Counted from the stretch's first letter, positions 9,130 through 19,183 are shown. The stretch is DNA of 64,000 nt from Phytobacter ursingii (GCA_901456055.1 CABDWT010000019.1:248001-312000), one strand, 5' to 3'. Notes: generated from the letters alone by a model not told the origin. Numbers and translations: made by a program.

Positions 9130-10449
9130 CTAAGGTTTAAAGTCCAGAGGTACGTTTCTAAAGACCTTATAGACCTCAGCCGTTGGCGGTTTAGGGAACT
9201 TCGACATACGATTTGTCGCGGCTAACATCGCCTGACAAAAAGCAGGGTCACCACCTTCCTGCGCCACTGAGAGCAAAGTACCGTCTTCTGCAATTTTCAC
9301 ACGCAACGTACAGGTTTTGCCCGCATAAGTGTCCCAGTCATACAGATGGCCCTTAATCGCCGCCTGTACTTGCGACATATACGCACTGATATCAGCCTGT
9401 GACGCCCCACCCTGGCCTGCCTTACTTCCTTTAGCAGGTGAATCACCACCTGTGGTACCACTGGAATGACCTTTCGGCGCATTCTTACCGGAACTCAGGT
9501 CGCCCAGCAGAGTGTCAACGCCTGATGCGGCAGCGGCTTTTTCAGCCGCCGCTTTCTTGGCGGCAGCAGCCTTTTCAGCAGCGGCTTTCTTATCGGCGGC
9601 AGCCTTCTCAGCAGCGGCTTTCTTATCTGCAGCAGCCTTCTCAGCAGCAGCCGCTTTTTCAGCGGCGGCTTTTTCTGCCGCTGCCTTCTCGGCAGCCGCG
9701 GCTTTTTCAGCGGCGGCCTTCTCTGCTGCGGCTTTTTTCGCAGCGTCCGCAGCCGCTTTCTTCTCAGCATCCTGCTGAGCTTTCTTCGCGGCTTCTGCTT
9801 CGGCTTTTTTCGCAGCTTCGACTTCGGCTTTCTTCTGAGCATCGGCTGCAGCTTTGGCCGCTTCTGCTTCAGCTTTTTTCTTCGCATCCGCAGCCGCTTT
9901 CGCAGCATCTGCTTCCGCTTTTTTCTGTGCGTCTGCTGCCGCTTTCTTCGCCGCTTCCGCCGCTTCTTTTGCCTGTGCATCCGCTTTCGCTTTTGCATCA
10001 GCAGCGGCTTTTGCTGCAGCTTCTTCCGCCTGTTTTTGCGCTTCCTGCGCTTTCTTCGCGGCGTCTTCTGCTTTTTTCTGTTCTGCGGCCTGCTCACGGG
10101 CAGCTTCTTGCGCCTGCAAACGTTCCTGTTCAAGCTGTTTTAAGCGTTCCTGCTCGGCAGCCTGTTTTTCACGCAGTTCTTCTGCTTGCTGCTGAGCCTG
10201 CTTTTCACGCTGCTCTTGCGCACGCTTTGCGCTGGCCTGTTGCTGCTGCTGACGGTTGTAATTCTGGACAACGGCACCGGGATCGACCATTACCGCATCA
10301 ATAGAAGAACCGCCACCACCACCCGCAGAGGCATCAATATTTTCATCAAACGAACTCCAGATCAGCAGTGCAACCAGAATCACATGCAACACCGCCGAAA
10401 TAATTATCGCTCGTTTAAGTTTGTCGTTTTGTTCGGTTGCCTTTGACAC
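9130..10449 (-). CDS. tolA: TolA, inner-membrane spanning link of the Tol system
   Basis: Connects the TolQR motor to TolB-Pal across the periplasm. It has 439 residues, slightly longer than the 421 of E. coli. One transmembrane helix lies at about 14-34, with the SHLS-like HVILVALLIWS. A very long Ala/Lys/Glu helix covers about 50-315, with tandem AAAEKAAAEK and AAADKKAAAEK units. A globular C-terminal domain (about 335-439) carries the two Cys TCTLRV and FCQAML. The repeat-rich helix probably varies in length between strains. Confidence 0.97.
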   Translation of the reverse strand: MSKATEQNDKLKRAIIISAVLHVILVALLIWSSFDENIDASAGGGGGSSIDAVMVDPGAVVQNYNRQQQQQASAKRAQEQREKQAQQQAEELREKQAAEQERLKQLEQERLQAQEAAREQAAEQKKAEDAAKKAQEAQKQAEEAAAKAAADAKAKADAQAKEAAEAAKKAAADAQKKAEADAAKAAADAKKKAEAEAAKAAADAQKKAEVEAAKKAEAEAAKKAQQDAEKKAAADAAKKAAAEKAAAEKAAAAEKAAAEKAAAEKAAAAEKAAADKKAAAEKAAADKKAAAEKAAAAKKAAAEKAAAASGVDTLLGDLSSGKNAPKGHSSGTTGGDSPAKGSKAGQGGASQADISAYMSQVQAAIKGHLYDWDTYAGKTCTLRVKIAEDGTLLSVAQEGGDPAFCQAMLAATNRMSKFPKPPTAEVYKVFRNVPLDFKP

Positions 10450-10487
10450 TCTCGGTTCCCAAAAACTGCCGCCTGTTAAGCCGGTGA

Positions 10488-10925
10488 TCAGATAGGCTGC
10501 GTCATCAAGCCAACCGATTTAACACCCGCGCTGTGTAACAGGTTTAGCGCTTTAATGATTTCATCGTAAGGCACTTCTTTTGCGCCACCGATCAAGAAAA
10601 CGGTTTTCGGATTCGATTGCAGGCGACGCTGCGCTTCTGCAATCACTTGCTCTGGTGGTAGCTGATCCATACGATCTTTCTCTACCACCACGCTGTACTG
10701 TCCGACACCGGAAACCTCAATAATGACCGGAGGATCGTCATTGGTGCTGACGGTTTTCGACTCTGTCGCATCCGGCAGGTCAACCTCCACGCTCTGGGTG
10801 ATTATCGGTGCGGTTGCCATAAAGATCAGCAACAGCACCAGCAGCACGTCCAGCAGCGGAACAATATTGATTTCGGATTTGAGGCCACGACTGTTACGGC
10901 TGCCCCGTCCACGCGTTCTGGCCAT
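10488..10925 (-). CDS. tolR: TolR, Tol motor subunit
   Basis: Inner-membrane stator subunit of the proton-driven TolQR motor. It has 145 residues: a short basic cytoplasmic tail, one membrane helix (IVPLLDVLLVLLLIFMATAP) that holds the conserved proton-path Asp in PLLDVL, and a periplasmic ExbD-type domain ending in LHSAGVKSVGLMTQP. The N-tail is a few residues longer than in E. coli (RGSRNSRG). It starts 3 bases after the tolQ stop. Confidence 0.98.
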   Translation of the reverse strand: MARTRGRGSRNSRGLKSEINIVPLLDVLLVLLLIFMATAPIITQSVEVDLPDATESKTVSTNDDPPVIIEVSGVGQYSVVVEKDRMDQLPPEQVIAEAQRRLQSNPKTVFLIGGAKEVPYDEIIKALNLLHSAGVKSVGLMTQPI

Positions 10926-10928
10926 GGT

Positions 10929-12022
<1,094 letters not shown>

Positions 12023-12069
12023 TTTACATCCCGGTAATGCAACAAAAGTTAGAGCTTTTAAACTTCGCT

Positions 12070-12098
12070 ACTATACGCGCGGGGAAGATGGTTTGGAA
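12070..12098 (-). promoter_or_regulatory. Candidate promoter for ybgC-tol-pal
   Basis: Minus-strand TTCCAA, 17-base spacer, TATAGT, about 50 bases upstream of ybgC and after the cyd operon terminator. The -10 is good and the -35 weak. Confidence 0.45.
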
Positions 12099-12119
12099 TG
12101 GGTAGAAGTAAACGGAGAG

Positions 12120-12148
12120 TAAAAATATATGGGCTTTTGCAAGCCCAT
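12120..12148 (-). terminator. Terminator of the cydABX-ybgE operon
   Basis: Minus-strand ATGGGCTT / AAGCCCAT with a GCAA loop followed by ATATTTTT, 22 bases after the ybgE stop. Confidence 0.88.
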
Positions 12149-12170
12149 GTCATAAGCGGAGATTTCTTAT

Positions 12171-12464
12171 TCAAAAGAAGAAGAAAATCAAACCAGCCAA
12201 CATTACCAGGTCTGCGATCAGCGGGCAAAAAATACCTTGCCAGTGAACCGCGCGGGGACGGAATCCCACGCCATGAATGACACCAGCGCAAACGGCCCAC
12301 ATCAGCAGAAAACCATGCCAGACCTCAAGGTCACTGGTCTTTGCCGCAAAACGCGAGGGATCCCAAAAGATACACCCTGCCAGCACTAATGCCATAATTA
12401 AGGAAAGCGCCCTTAACGGGCGCTTATCCATTACCGCATAAAGTTTCGCGATAATCTCGTTCAT
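12171..12464 (-). CDS. ybgE: Cyd operon membrane protein YbgE
   Basis: Small inner-membrane protein of 97 residues with three hydrophobic helices, found in cyd operons. Its exact role is unknown, with an assumed link to cytochrome bd assembly or stability. The ATG (MNEIIAKLYAVMDKRPLRAL) shares one base with the cydX stop, so translation is coupled. A TTG one codon upstream is also possible. Confidence 0.93.
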   Translation of the reverse strand: MNEIIAKLYAVMDKRPLRALSLIMALVLAGCIFWDPSRFAAKTSDLEVWHGFLLMWAVCAGVIHGVGFRPRAVHWQGIFCPLIADLVMLAGLIFFFF

Positions 12465-12580
12465 CAATGCTCTTCTTGCTTACCGGCTTTCAACGCTTCC
12501 ACGTGTTCAAATGCCAGCGCCGTAATCACTCCAAAAGCACAGGCAAGAAGCGTTCCTAAAATCCATGCGAAATACCACAT
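12464..12580 (-). CDS. cydX: Cytochrome bd-I subunit CydX
   Basis: A 38-residue single-helix protein (MWYFAWILGTLLACAFGVIT...) that packs against CydA and stabilises the haems of cytochrome bd-I. It matches E. coli CydX closely, with one more residue and a changed tail (GKQEEH). It begins 14 bases after cydB and overlaps ybgE by one base. It is short enough to be missed by routine gene calls. Confidence 0.96.
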   Translation of the reverse strand: MWYFAWILGTLLACAFGVITALAFEHVEALKAGKQEEH

Positions 12581-12594
12581 TATCAGCTCCTTAC

Positions 12595-13734
12595 TTAGTA
12601 CAGAGAGTGGGTGTTGCTTTCAATGTCTTCTTTCGTAATACGACCGAACATTTTCCAGTAACACCAGGCGGTGTAGATCAGGATGATCGGTACGAAGACC
12701 AGCGCCACAAAAGTCATCAGGTTCAGGGTCATCTGACTGGAGGTAGCATCCCACATGGTCAGACTGGCGTTCATCATAATGCTCGACGGCATGATGAACG
12801 GGAACATCGCGATACCGGCAGTCAAAATGATGCAGGCCAGCGTCAGTGAAGAAGATACAAACGCCAGTGCGCCTTTTTCCGCACGCGAAGTCAGCACGGT
12901 CAGCAGTGGCAGCACCACGCCAAGCGCAGGGATCGCCCACAGAGCCGGGATATTATTGAAGTTCGCCAACCAGGCGCCAGCCTGACGCGCCACTTCTTTC
13001 GTCAGCGGGTTGGAAGCCGCATGGTGATCCATAGCGGAAGTCACTACGTAACCATCAATACCATAGACCACCCACACACCGGCCAGCACGAAGCAGATCG
13101 TGGTAACCAGCGCGGCAACCTGAGACGTGGTACGCGCACGCAGATGCAGTTCACCGACAGTACGCATTTGCAGATAGGTTGCGCCCTGGGTGATGATCAT
13201 CGCCACGCTTACCACACCGGCCAGCAGACCAAACGGGTTCAGCAACTGGAAGAAGTTTCCGGTATAGGTCAGACGCAGATATTCATCCACGCTGAACGGT
13301 ACGCCCTGCAGCAGGTTACCGAAGGCGACGCCGATGACCAGCGGCGGCACAAAGCTACCAATGAAAATGCCCCAGTCCCACATATTGCGCCAGCGGCTCT
13401 CTTCAATCTTAGAACGATAGTCAAAACCTACCGGACGGAAGAACAAGGAGGCCAGCACAAGAATCATCGCCACATAGAAACCAGAGAATGCCGCGGCATA
13501 GACCATTGGCCAGGCAGCAAACAGTGCGCCACCCGCCGTGATCAGCCATACCTGGTTACCGTCCCAGTGTGGCGCGATAGAGTTAATCATCACACGACGT
13601 TCGGTATCGCTACGACCCAGGAAACGGGTGAGCATGCCCACCCCCATGTCGAAGCCGTCGGTGACGGCAAAACCGATCAGCAGAATGCCAACCAGCAGCC
13701 ACCAGATAAAACGTAATACTTCATAATCGATCAT
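12595..13734 (-). CDS. cydB: Cytochrome bd-I ubiquinol oxidase subunit II
   Basis: Inner-membrane subunit of the high-affinity quinol oxidase used at low oxygen. It has 379 residues, the E. coli length, and about nine helices. The N-terminus MIDYEVLRFIWWLLVGILLIG and the conserved GFDMGVGML and WDGNQVWLITAGGALFAAWP stretch are present. It lies 15 bases after cydA. Confidence 0.98.
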   Translation of the reverse strand: MIDYEVLRFIWWLLVGILLIGFAVTDGFDMGVGMLTRFLGRSDTERRVMINSIAPHWDGNQVWLITAGGALFAAWPMVYAAAFSGFYVAMILVLASLFFRPVGFDYRSKIEESRWRNMWDWGIFIGSFVPPLVIGVAFGNLLQGVPFSVDEYLRLTYTGNFFQLLNPFGLLAGVVSVAMIITQGATYLQMRTVGELHLRARTTSQVAALVTTICFVLAGVWVVYGIDGYVVTSAMDHHAASNPLTKEVARQAGAWLANFNNIPALWAIPALGVVLPLLTVLTSRAEKGALAFVSSSLTLACIILTAGIAMFPFIMPSSIMMNASLTMWDATSSQMTLNLMTFVALVFVPIILIYTAWCYWKMFGRITKEDIESNTHSLY

Positions 13735-13749
13735 TTGACGACTCCTGTC

Positions 13750-15318
13750 TTAGCGTGCCGGCTGAGAAGCCACAGTGGACTGCTCGTAATGATAGCGGCC
13801 AGTTTTCAGGCTGCTTGGGCCCAGGCGTGCGAACTTGAACATCAAGAACATTTCAGCCACCAGGAACAGGGTATACAGACCGCAAATCAGGATCATCGAG
13901 AACAGCAAGTCGCCTGCGGTCAGGGTCGAGTTCGCCACAGCGGTCGGCAGCATTTCACCGATAGCCCACGGTTGACGACCATACTCCGCGACAAACCAGC
14001 CGGATTCGATAGCAATCCACGGCAGCGGGATGCCATACAGAGCGGCACGCAGCAGCCATTTTTTCTCGCCAATGCGATTACGGCAGACGGTCCAGAACGA
14101 CACGGCGATAATGAATAACATCAGCACGCCACACGCCACCATAATACGGAAAGCGAAGTACAGCGGCGCTACACGGGGAATGGAGTCCTGCGTTGCCTGT
14201 TTAATCTGCGCTTCCGTCGCATCCGCCACATTCGGCGTATAGCGTTTGAGCAACAAACCGTAACCCAGGTCTTTTTTCACGCTGTTGAACTCATCGCGTA
14301 CGGACGGGTCTTTCGAACCGGAACGCAGTTGTTCAAGCAGGTGATATGCCTTCATACCATTACGGATACGCTCTTCATGCTGCACCATCAGGTCTTTCAG
14401 GCCAATAACCGGCGTGTCGACAGAACGGGTAGCAATGATGCCCAGCGCGTAAGGGATCTGGATGGACATATGGTTTTTCTGCGCATCCTGGTCCGGAATA
14501 CCAAACAGGGTAAACGCAGCCGGTGCAGGTTGGGTTTCCCACTCTGCTTCGATGGCCGCCAGTTTGGTTTTCTGCACGTCACCCATTTCGTAGCCGGATT
14601 CATCACCCAGTACGATAACGGACAGCACAGCCGCCATACCGAAGCTCGCTGCGATAGCGAAGGAGCGTTTAGCGAATGCGATATCACGACCGCGCAGCAG
14701 ATAGTAAGAGCTGATACCAAGGATGAAGATAGCACCGCAGGTATAGCCAGAGGCCACGGTATGGACAAATTTCACCTGAGCAACCGGGTTCAGTACCAGT
14801 TCGGCGAAGCTGACCATTTCCATACGCATGGTTTCGAAGTTGAAATCTGCAGCAACCGGGTTTTGCATCCAGCCGTTTGCTACAAGGATCCACAACGCGG
14901 ACAAGTTGGAGCCCAGCGCGACCAGCCAGGTCACTGCCATATGCTGTACTTTGCCCAGACGATCCCAACCGAAGAAAAACAGACCTACAAAAGTGGACTC
15001 GAGGAAGAAGGCCATCAACCCTTCAATGGCCAGTGGCGCACCGAAGATGTCCCCAACGTAGTGAGAGTAGTAAGACCAGTTAGTCCCGAACTGGAACTCC
15101 ATGGTCAAACCGGTGGCCACGCCCAGTGCGAAGTTGATACCAAACAACTTGCCCCAGAACTTGGTCATATCTTTATAAATCTGTTTGCCGGAGAGGACGT
15201 AGACCGTTTCCATGATGGCCAGCAAAAACGCCATACCGAGCGTCAGTGGCACAAAAAGGAAGTGGTACATCGCGGTCAAGGCAAACTGCAAACGTGACAG
15301 TTCGACTATATCTAACAT
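13750..15318 (-). CDS. cydA: Cytochrome bd-I ubiquinol oxidase subunit I
   Basis: Carries haems b558, b595 and d and the quinol site, in the inner membrane. It has 522 residues from the second of two adjacent Met codons, matching E. coli. His19 (MYHF), an axial haem ligand, is in place, as are the [12 protein letters not shown] haem/quinol motif and the periplasmic Q-loop ([15 protein letters not shown]). It leads the cydABX-ybgE operon behind a roughly 600-base AT-rich control region. Confidence 0.98.
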   Translation of the reverse strand: MLDIVELSRLQFALTAMYHFLFVPLTLGMAFLLAIMETVYVLSGKQIYKDMTKFWGKLFGINFALGVATGLTMEFQFGTNWSYYSHYVGDIFGAPLAIEGLMAFFLESTFVGLFFFGWDRLGKVQHMAVTWLVALGSNLSALWILVANGWMQNPVAADFNFETMRMEMVSFAELVLNPVAQVKFVHTVASGYTCGAIFILGISSYYLLRGRDIAFAKRSFAIAASFGMAAVLSVIVLGDESGYEMGDVQKTKLAAIEAEWETQPAPAAFTLFGIPDQDAQKNHMSIQIPYALGIIATRSVDTPVIGLKDLMVQHEERIRNGMKAYHLLEQLRSGSKDPSVRDEFNSVKKDLGYGLLLKRYTPNVADATEAQIKQATQDSIPRVAPLYFAFRIMVACGVLMLFIIAVSFWTVCRNRIGEKKWLLRAALYGIPLPWIAIESGWFVAEYGRQPWAIGEMLPTAVANSTLTAGDLLFSMILICGLYTLFLVAEMFLMFKFARLGPSSLKTGRYHYEQSTVASQPAR

Positions 15319-15516
15319 CATGACTCCTTGCTCATCGCATGAAGACTCCGAGAGTAAACCTCGTCAGCGAAGGTTTACACGCATGCCCCAATACAAAGTT
15401 GTTGCACTTTTAAATCACCATCAGCAATAACGTTGACGCCGATTCAAAAAAGTTACAACCACGTTAATAAAAAACCCAAATTGATCTCTCGAATATATTA
15501 CTCCGCAAAGCCCTTA

Positions 15517-15536
15517 CAATAAAAAGGTTTTTATTG
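15517..15536. repeat. Perfect 20-bp palindrome in the cydA leader
   Basis: CAATAAAAAG / GTTTTTATTG repeat unit with two central G, about 200 bases upstream of the cydA start. As RNA it would form a 9-bp A/U-rich hairpin. Role unknown. Confidence 0.7.
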
Positions 15537-15650
15537 GGTTTGTTTTACGTTTTTCGACAGTGATCAATTTATACTGAATTTAGCAGTTTTAAGCCAATTT
15601 GATCGGCGACAATTTAACTATTTTTAGCGCCATTTCCAAGTTTTTAAATA

Positions 15651-15664
15651 TTGATTTAAATCAA
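15651..15664. promoter_or_regulatory. FNR box upstream of cydA
   Basis: TTGAT-TTAA-ATCAA, a perfect match to the FNR half-site pair TTGAT-N4-ATCAA. Confidence 0.82.
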
Positions 15665-15937
15665 TTTCATTGGTTTTTGTTAATTTTGTAGAAACGGCAG
15701 CTATTTAGTAAAAATCGTGTTAACGATATGTATATCTTAACGCAAGCAACAGTTATCAAACGGATGCGGAAGATAAATAATTAGGCGCTTATTTAACGTT
15801 TAATCCTTGATGCTCATCGCGGTTTGCATAAACGCCCGCCCCCTGCATGTAAAATGACTACTTTTATTTATCTCAATAATTTCACAATAATTTCACTTAC
15901 AGGAATAAATATTTAACACCACAAGGTGACTATTCAA

Positions 15938-15968
15938 TAAAAAAGGCCGCGCAATGTTGCACAGCCTT
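15938..15968 (-). terminator. Terminator of the MFS-decarboxylase unit
   Basis: Minus-strand hairpin AAGGCTGTGCAA / TTGCGCGGCCTT (one G-T pair) with a short CA loop, followed by TTTTTT. It lies about 50 bases after the decarboxylase stop. Confidence 0.82.
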
Positions 15969-16018
15969 GAGTGAAAAATTTCACAGGAACGGTTTATTAA
16001 CATTCCTCAGGGTTATGA

Positions 16019-17368
16019 TTACTGGCTCTCTGCGTTTATTTTCGCCAGCAATGCCAGCAACGCATCCACATCCTCCCGCTGTGTGCGCCAGGATGAAACG
16101 CTGAGACGTAGCGCTGGCCTTCCCTGCCAGCGGGTGCTGCCAAACCAGGTTTTCCCCGAGGCTTGTGCCGCAGCCAGTACCGCCTCCGTTTGTGCGTCGC
16201 TCTCGCAACGGAACAGTACTTGATTGATCACCACGCGGTTTAATACGTCAAACCCATGTTTTGTCAGCCCCTCGCTAATGACGCGTGCCAGCATGCAGTG
16301 CCTGTCGATCATCTCCCGTACGCCCTCACGACCCAGCACGCGCAGCGCGGCCCACACCGGAATACCTCTCGGACGACGCGAGAACTCCAGCGTCAGGTTC
16401 TTCTGCGCATCGGCGCTGGCGCTCATATAGACCGCGTCACTGTTCATCGCCCCTGCCAGTGCCTGAGGGTTGCGGCAAATCACCATCGCGCAATCATAAG
16501 GCGTATTCAGCCATTTATGGGCATCCGTGGTCCAGCTGTCCGCCAGTTCAATCCCTTCCGTCAGCGCCGCCTGCGATGACGCGCGCGCCCAGAGACCAAA
16601 GGCGCCGTCGACATGCACCCACGCCCCGGCATCATGGGCTTGCGGGATAATCTGCGCGAAAGGATCAAACTCCCCTGTATTCACCTCCCCTGCCTGCAGA
16701 CAAAGGAGGGTACGGGCATTAAGCGGCGGCAGTTGTTTCACGTCAACACGCCCGAAGGCGTCCACTGGCGCAACAATCAGCCGTGACATGCCGAACCCCA
16801 GAATACGCAGCGCCTTCTTCACCGTAATGTGAACCAGTTCTGAAACCACCACGTTGATTTCCGGCGCGCCGGACAGCCCGTCGTTATCGATATCCCAGCC
16901 TTCGCGCGCCAGCAATTCACGGCGTGCTGCCGCGAGGGCGGCCAGCGTACAAGCCGTTGCGCTGGTGCCAAACCCAACGGCGCACTCCCGCGGCAGATCC
17001 AGCGCTTCCAGGACCCAGCGGCCTGCAACACGCTCCACTTTGTCAGCCACCGGTGAGTTCAGAAATGATGACGCACATTGATCCCATGTGACCATAAGCC
17101 GCTCAGCCGCAGAAGCGGCAGGCAATGTCGCCCCCACGACGAAGCCAAAATACCCCGGCCCGTTTGATGCTGTGGTCGCAGGCGAACCGATATCATCCAG
17201 TAGCGCCAGCGTCCCTTCAGCGGATTCACCTGCCTGAGGCAGCGGTTCATCAAACGCGCTAAGCGCAGCGATAGCGTCCGCATCAGGAAAGACGCGTCGC
17301 GTATTATTCCCCTCCAGATAGCGTAAAGCGCGCGCATCGGCCTCGGCCAGTAGATCCCGTTCGTTCAT
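16019..17368 (-). CDS. PLP-dependent decarboxylase (group II family), substrate unknown
   Basis: A 449-residue fold-type I pyridoxal-phosphate enzyme of the aromatic-amino-acid/glutamate decarboxylase group. The Schiff-base lysine is Lys285 in TTDAHKWLNTPYD. HVDGAFG (residues 252-258) gives the PLP-ring Asp254, and GFGTSATACTLAAL (132-145) forms the phosphate-binding turn. GYFGFVVGA near residue 72 replaces the PxxF motif of classic Dopa decarboxylases, so the substrate is not predictable; annotation as a cysteine-desulfurase-like or aspartate aminotransferase relative is possible. It is GC-rich, lies 18 bases after the MFS gene, and is probably co-transcribed with it. The locus is absent from E. 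coli K-12 at this position. Confidence 0.85.
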   Translation of the reverse strand: MNERDLLAEADARALRYLEGNNTRRVFPDADAIAALSAFDEPLPQAGESAEGTLALLDDIGSPATTASNGPGYFGFVVGATLPAASAAERLMVTWDQCASSFLNSPVADKVERVAGRWVLEALDLPRECAVGFGTSATACTLAALAAARRELLAREGWDIDNDGLSGAPEINVVVSELVHITVKKALRILGFGMSRLIVAPVDAFGRVDVKQLPPLNARTLLCLQAGEVNTGEFDPFAQIIPQAHDAGAWVHVDGAFGLWARASSQAALTEGIELADSWTTDAHKWLNTPYDCAMVICRNPQALAGAMNSDAVYMSASADAQKNLTLEFSRRPRGIPVWAALRVLGREGVREMIDRHCMLARVISEGLTKHGFDVLNRVVINQVLFRCESDAQTEAVLAAAQASGKTWFGSTRWQGRPALRLSVSSWRTQREDVDALLALLAKINAESQ

Positions 17369-17386
17369 ATCATCACCCCTGTTGTA

Positions 17387-18619
17387 TTAATTGACGTCTG
17401 GCATCAGATGCCGCGTTATCGCCCATATCATTAGCGCCAGCAGACTGACAGCCGCGCCTAATAAACAGACACCCTGCCAGCCATAGCGAGCGAATACCGC
17501 CGTGGTCGCAATAGCCCCTGCCCCACTTCCCATGGCGTAAAACAGCATATAGAGCGCAATAAGCCGCCCATGTGCCGCCGATGAACGTAAAATCATGCTC
17601 TGGTTGGTAACGTGCAGCGCCTGCCCACCCAAATCCAGCAGCACAATCCCTACCAATAACAGCGCCAGTGAATGTTCAAGCTGTGACAAAGGCCACCATG
17701 CCAGCGATAGCAGCACCAGCGCATAAAAACTCGTGCGCTGCCCATGACCGCGATCGGCGTCGCGTCCGGCTCTGGCCGCGGCAAGAGCGCCTGCCACACC
17801 GGCAAGGGCAAACAAGCCAATCACAGTATGTGAAAAACCATAGGGAGGCGCACTCAACGGCAGCACCATTGCACTCCAGAAAATGGTAAAGGCAGCAAAC
17901 ATCAAGAGCGCCAGCACGCCGCGAATTTGCAGTACGCGATCGGTACAGAGCAATGTCAACATGGAGAACAGCAGTTGTCTCGCGCTGACCGATTCGGGAC
18001 CAACGCTAAAGCGCGGCAGCTGCCACCAGAGCAACGGTAGCAGTACCAGCATCATGAACGCAGAAGCACCATATACCGCACGCCATCCCGCCAGGTCGCT
18101 CACCAGACCGGCAAAAACCCGCGCCAGTAACAAACCGATAAAAACACCCCCCTGCGCCACCCCCACAACCTGACCACGCTCCCGGCTATCAGCGGCACTG
18201 GCCGCGCAGGCGATCAGCCCCTGCGTCATCGCCGTGCCAAGCAACCCTGTCGCCAGCATTCCCACCAGCAAAGCTACGGTTGATTGCGCCAGCACGACGA
18301 TACAGAGTGCAGCGATCAGTGCCAGGAGCTGCAACAGCATCAGGCGCCGTCGCTCCACCATGTCCCCTAACGGCACCAGTAGCAATAATGCCAGCGCGCA
18401 CCCTACCTGAGTTGCGGTTACCACACCGCCAATAGCGGCCTGGCTTATAGCGAAGTCCTGCGCCAGCATATCGAGCAGCGGTTGCGCATAGTAGACATTG
18501 GCGACGCTCAGGCCGCTGGCGATGGCAAACAACAACACCAGAGCGCGCGGCATCGTCGCTGGCCTCAGGGTTACGCTGTCGGAACAAGCCATCGGCATAG
18601 TGCACATCTTTTCTTTCAT
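17387..18619 (-). CDS. MFS transporter, DHA1-like exporter
   Basis: A 410-residue major facilitator with 12 hydrophobic helices. It has the N-half ANVYYAQPLLDMLAQDF segment and the loop 2-3 signature GDMVERRRLM (motif A variant), as in the YgaY/YnfM group of drug- or metabolite-efflux proteins. The start used follows AGGTGA, though Met5 or Met8 could also serve. It heads a two-gene unit with the PLP decarboxylase, which suggests export of an amine product or uptake of its amino acid. Its substrate is not known. It diverges from an HxlR regulator. Confidence 0.85.
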   Translation of the reverse strand: MKEKMCTMPMACSDSVTLRPATMPRALVLLFAIASGLSVANVYYAQPLLDMLAQDFAISQAAIGGVVTATQVGCALALLLLVPLGDMVERRRLMLLQLLALIAALCIVVLAQSTVALLVGMLATGLLGTAMTQGLIACAASAADSRERGQVVGVAQGGVFIGLLLARVFAGLVSDLAGWRAVYGASAFMMLVLLPLLWWQLPRFSVGPESVSARQLLFSMLTLLCTDRVLQIRGVLALLMFAAFTIFWSAMVLPLSAPPYGFSHTVIGLFALAGVAGALAAARAGRDADRGHGQRTSFYALVLLSLAWWPLSQLEHSLALLLVGIVLLDLGGQALHVTNQSMILRSSAAHGRLIALYMLFYAMGSGAGAIATTAVFARYGWQGVCLLGAAVSLLALMIWAITRHLMPDVN

Positions 18620-18639
18620 CGCTCACCTGGTTTCAAAAG

Positions 18640-18671
18640 AAAACTAGTTGAAGCGTAAATAAACCAGTTTT
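18640..18671. promoter_or_regulatory. Candidate operator of the HxlR-type regulator
   Basis: Inverted repeat AAAACTAGTT-N12-AACCAGTTTT (9 of 10 arms match) in the 88-base gap between the divergent MFS and HxlR genes. ACTAGT/ACCAGT arms two helical turns apart suit a winged-helix dimer. Inferred. Confidence 0.55.
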
Positions 18672-18707
18672 AAAATGCAACTTGAATATTTTTCATAAGG
18701 CCCGGCT

Positions 18708-19157
18708 ATGTCACCTGCACCCTTGTTCTCGCAACATCCCTGCCCGGTTGCCCGTTCGGTCGATATTATCGGCGATCGCTGGGCGTTGCTTATCGTCCGC
18801 GACGCGTTCGACGGCGTGAGGCGTTTTGGCGATTTTCAGCGTGGACTGGGCATGGCGCGCAATATTCTCACCGATCGTCTGCGTAAGCTGGTCGAGGCGG
18901 GTATCTTCGCCACCCGGCCCGCTTCTGACGGCACGGCATATCAGGAGTATGTGCTCACGCCCAAAGGACAGTCGCTCTTCCCGATTATCGTCGCGCTACG
19001 TCAGTGGGGTGAAGGCAATCTGTTTGCACCGGGTGAACCGCACTCGTTGCTGGTTGATACGCGCACGGGTGAGGCCATCCCTCCAATGGTTCCACAGGCA
19101 GCTGACGGCCATACGCTCACCGGAGAAAATACCCGCGTGCGCAAAATCGGGGCATAA
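18708..19157 (+). CDS. HxlR-family winged-helix regulator
   Basis: A 149-residue MarR-like regulator of the HxlR class. The N-terminal CPVARSVDIIGDRWALLIVRDAFDG is the family signature, with a conserved Cys12 that in some relatives senses electrophiles or oxidants. The recognition region (ILTDRLRKLVEAGIF) and wing (YVLTPKGQSLFP) follow. It is transcribed away from the MFS-decarboxylase unit, so it is probably their regulator and its own. Its stop overlaps the T-run of the sucD operon terminator. Confidence 0.9.
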   Translation: MSPAPLFSQHPCPVARSVDIIGDRWALLIVRDAFDGVRRFGDFQRGLGMARNILTDRLRKLVEAGIFATRPASDGTAYQEYVLTPKGQSLFPIIVALRQWGEGNLFAPGEPHSLLVDTRTGEAIPPMVPQAADGHTLTGENTRVRKIGA

Positions 19158-19183
19158 AAAAGGCCACTCCTTTCAGAGCGGCC
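19156..19183 (-). terminator. Terminator of the sdh-suc operon
   Basis: Minus-strand GGCCGCTC / GAGTGGCC (one mismatch) with a TGAAAG loop and TTTTTT, the end of the long sdhCDAB-sucABCD transcript. Confidence 0.85.

Larger units (their letters stand above)
15319..15937 (-). promoter_or_regulatory. cydA control region
   Basis: About 620 bases with no plausible gene and strongly AT-rich, between cydA and the terminator of the decarboxylase unit. It holds an FNR box (15651-15664), a 20-base perfect palindrome (15517-15536) and ArcA-like GTTAA-rich tracts (for example around 15679 and 15719-15741). By analogy with E. coli, ArcA activates and FNR represses cyd here. The exact promoter positions cannot be set from sequence alone. 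Confidence 0.75.

Noticed and set aside
9438-10304. Long Leu/Ser/Gln- and Ala/Ser/Phe-rich open frames opposite tolA
   Set aside because: They are the antisense of the Ala/Lys repeat of tolA, with no start signal or family support.
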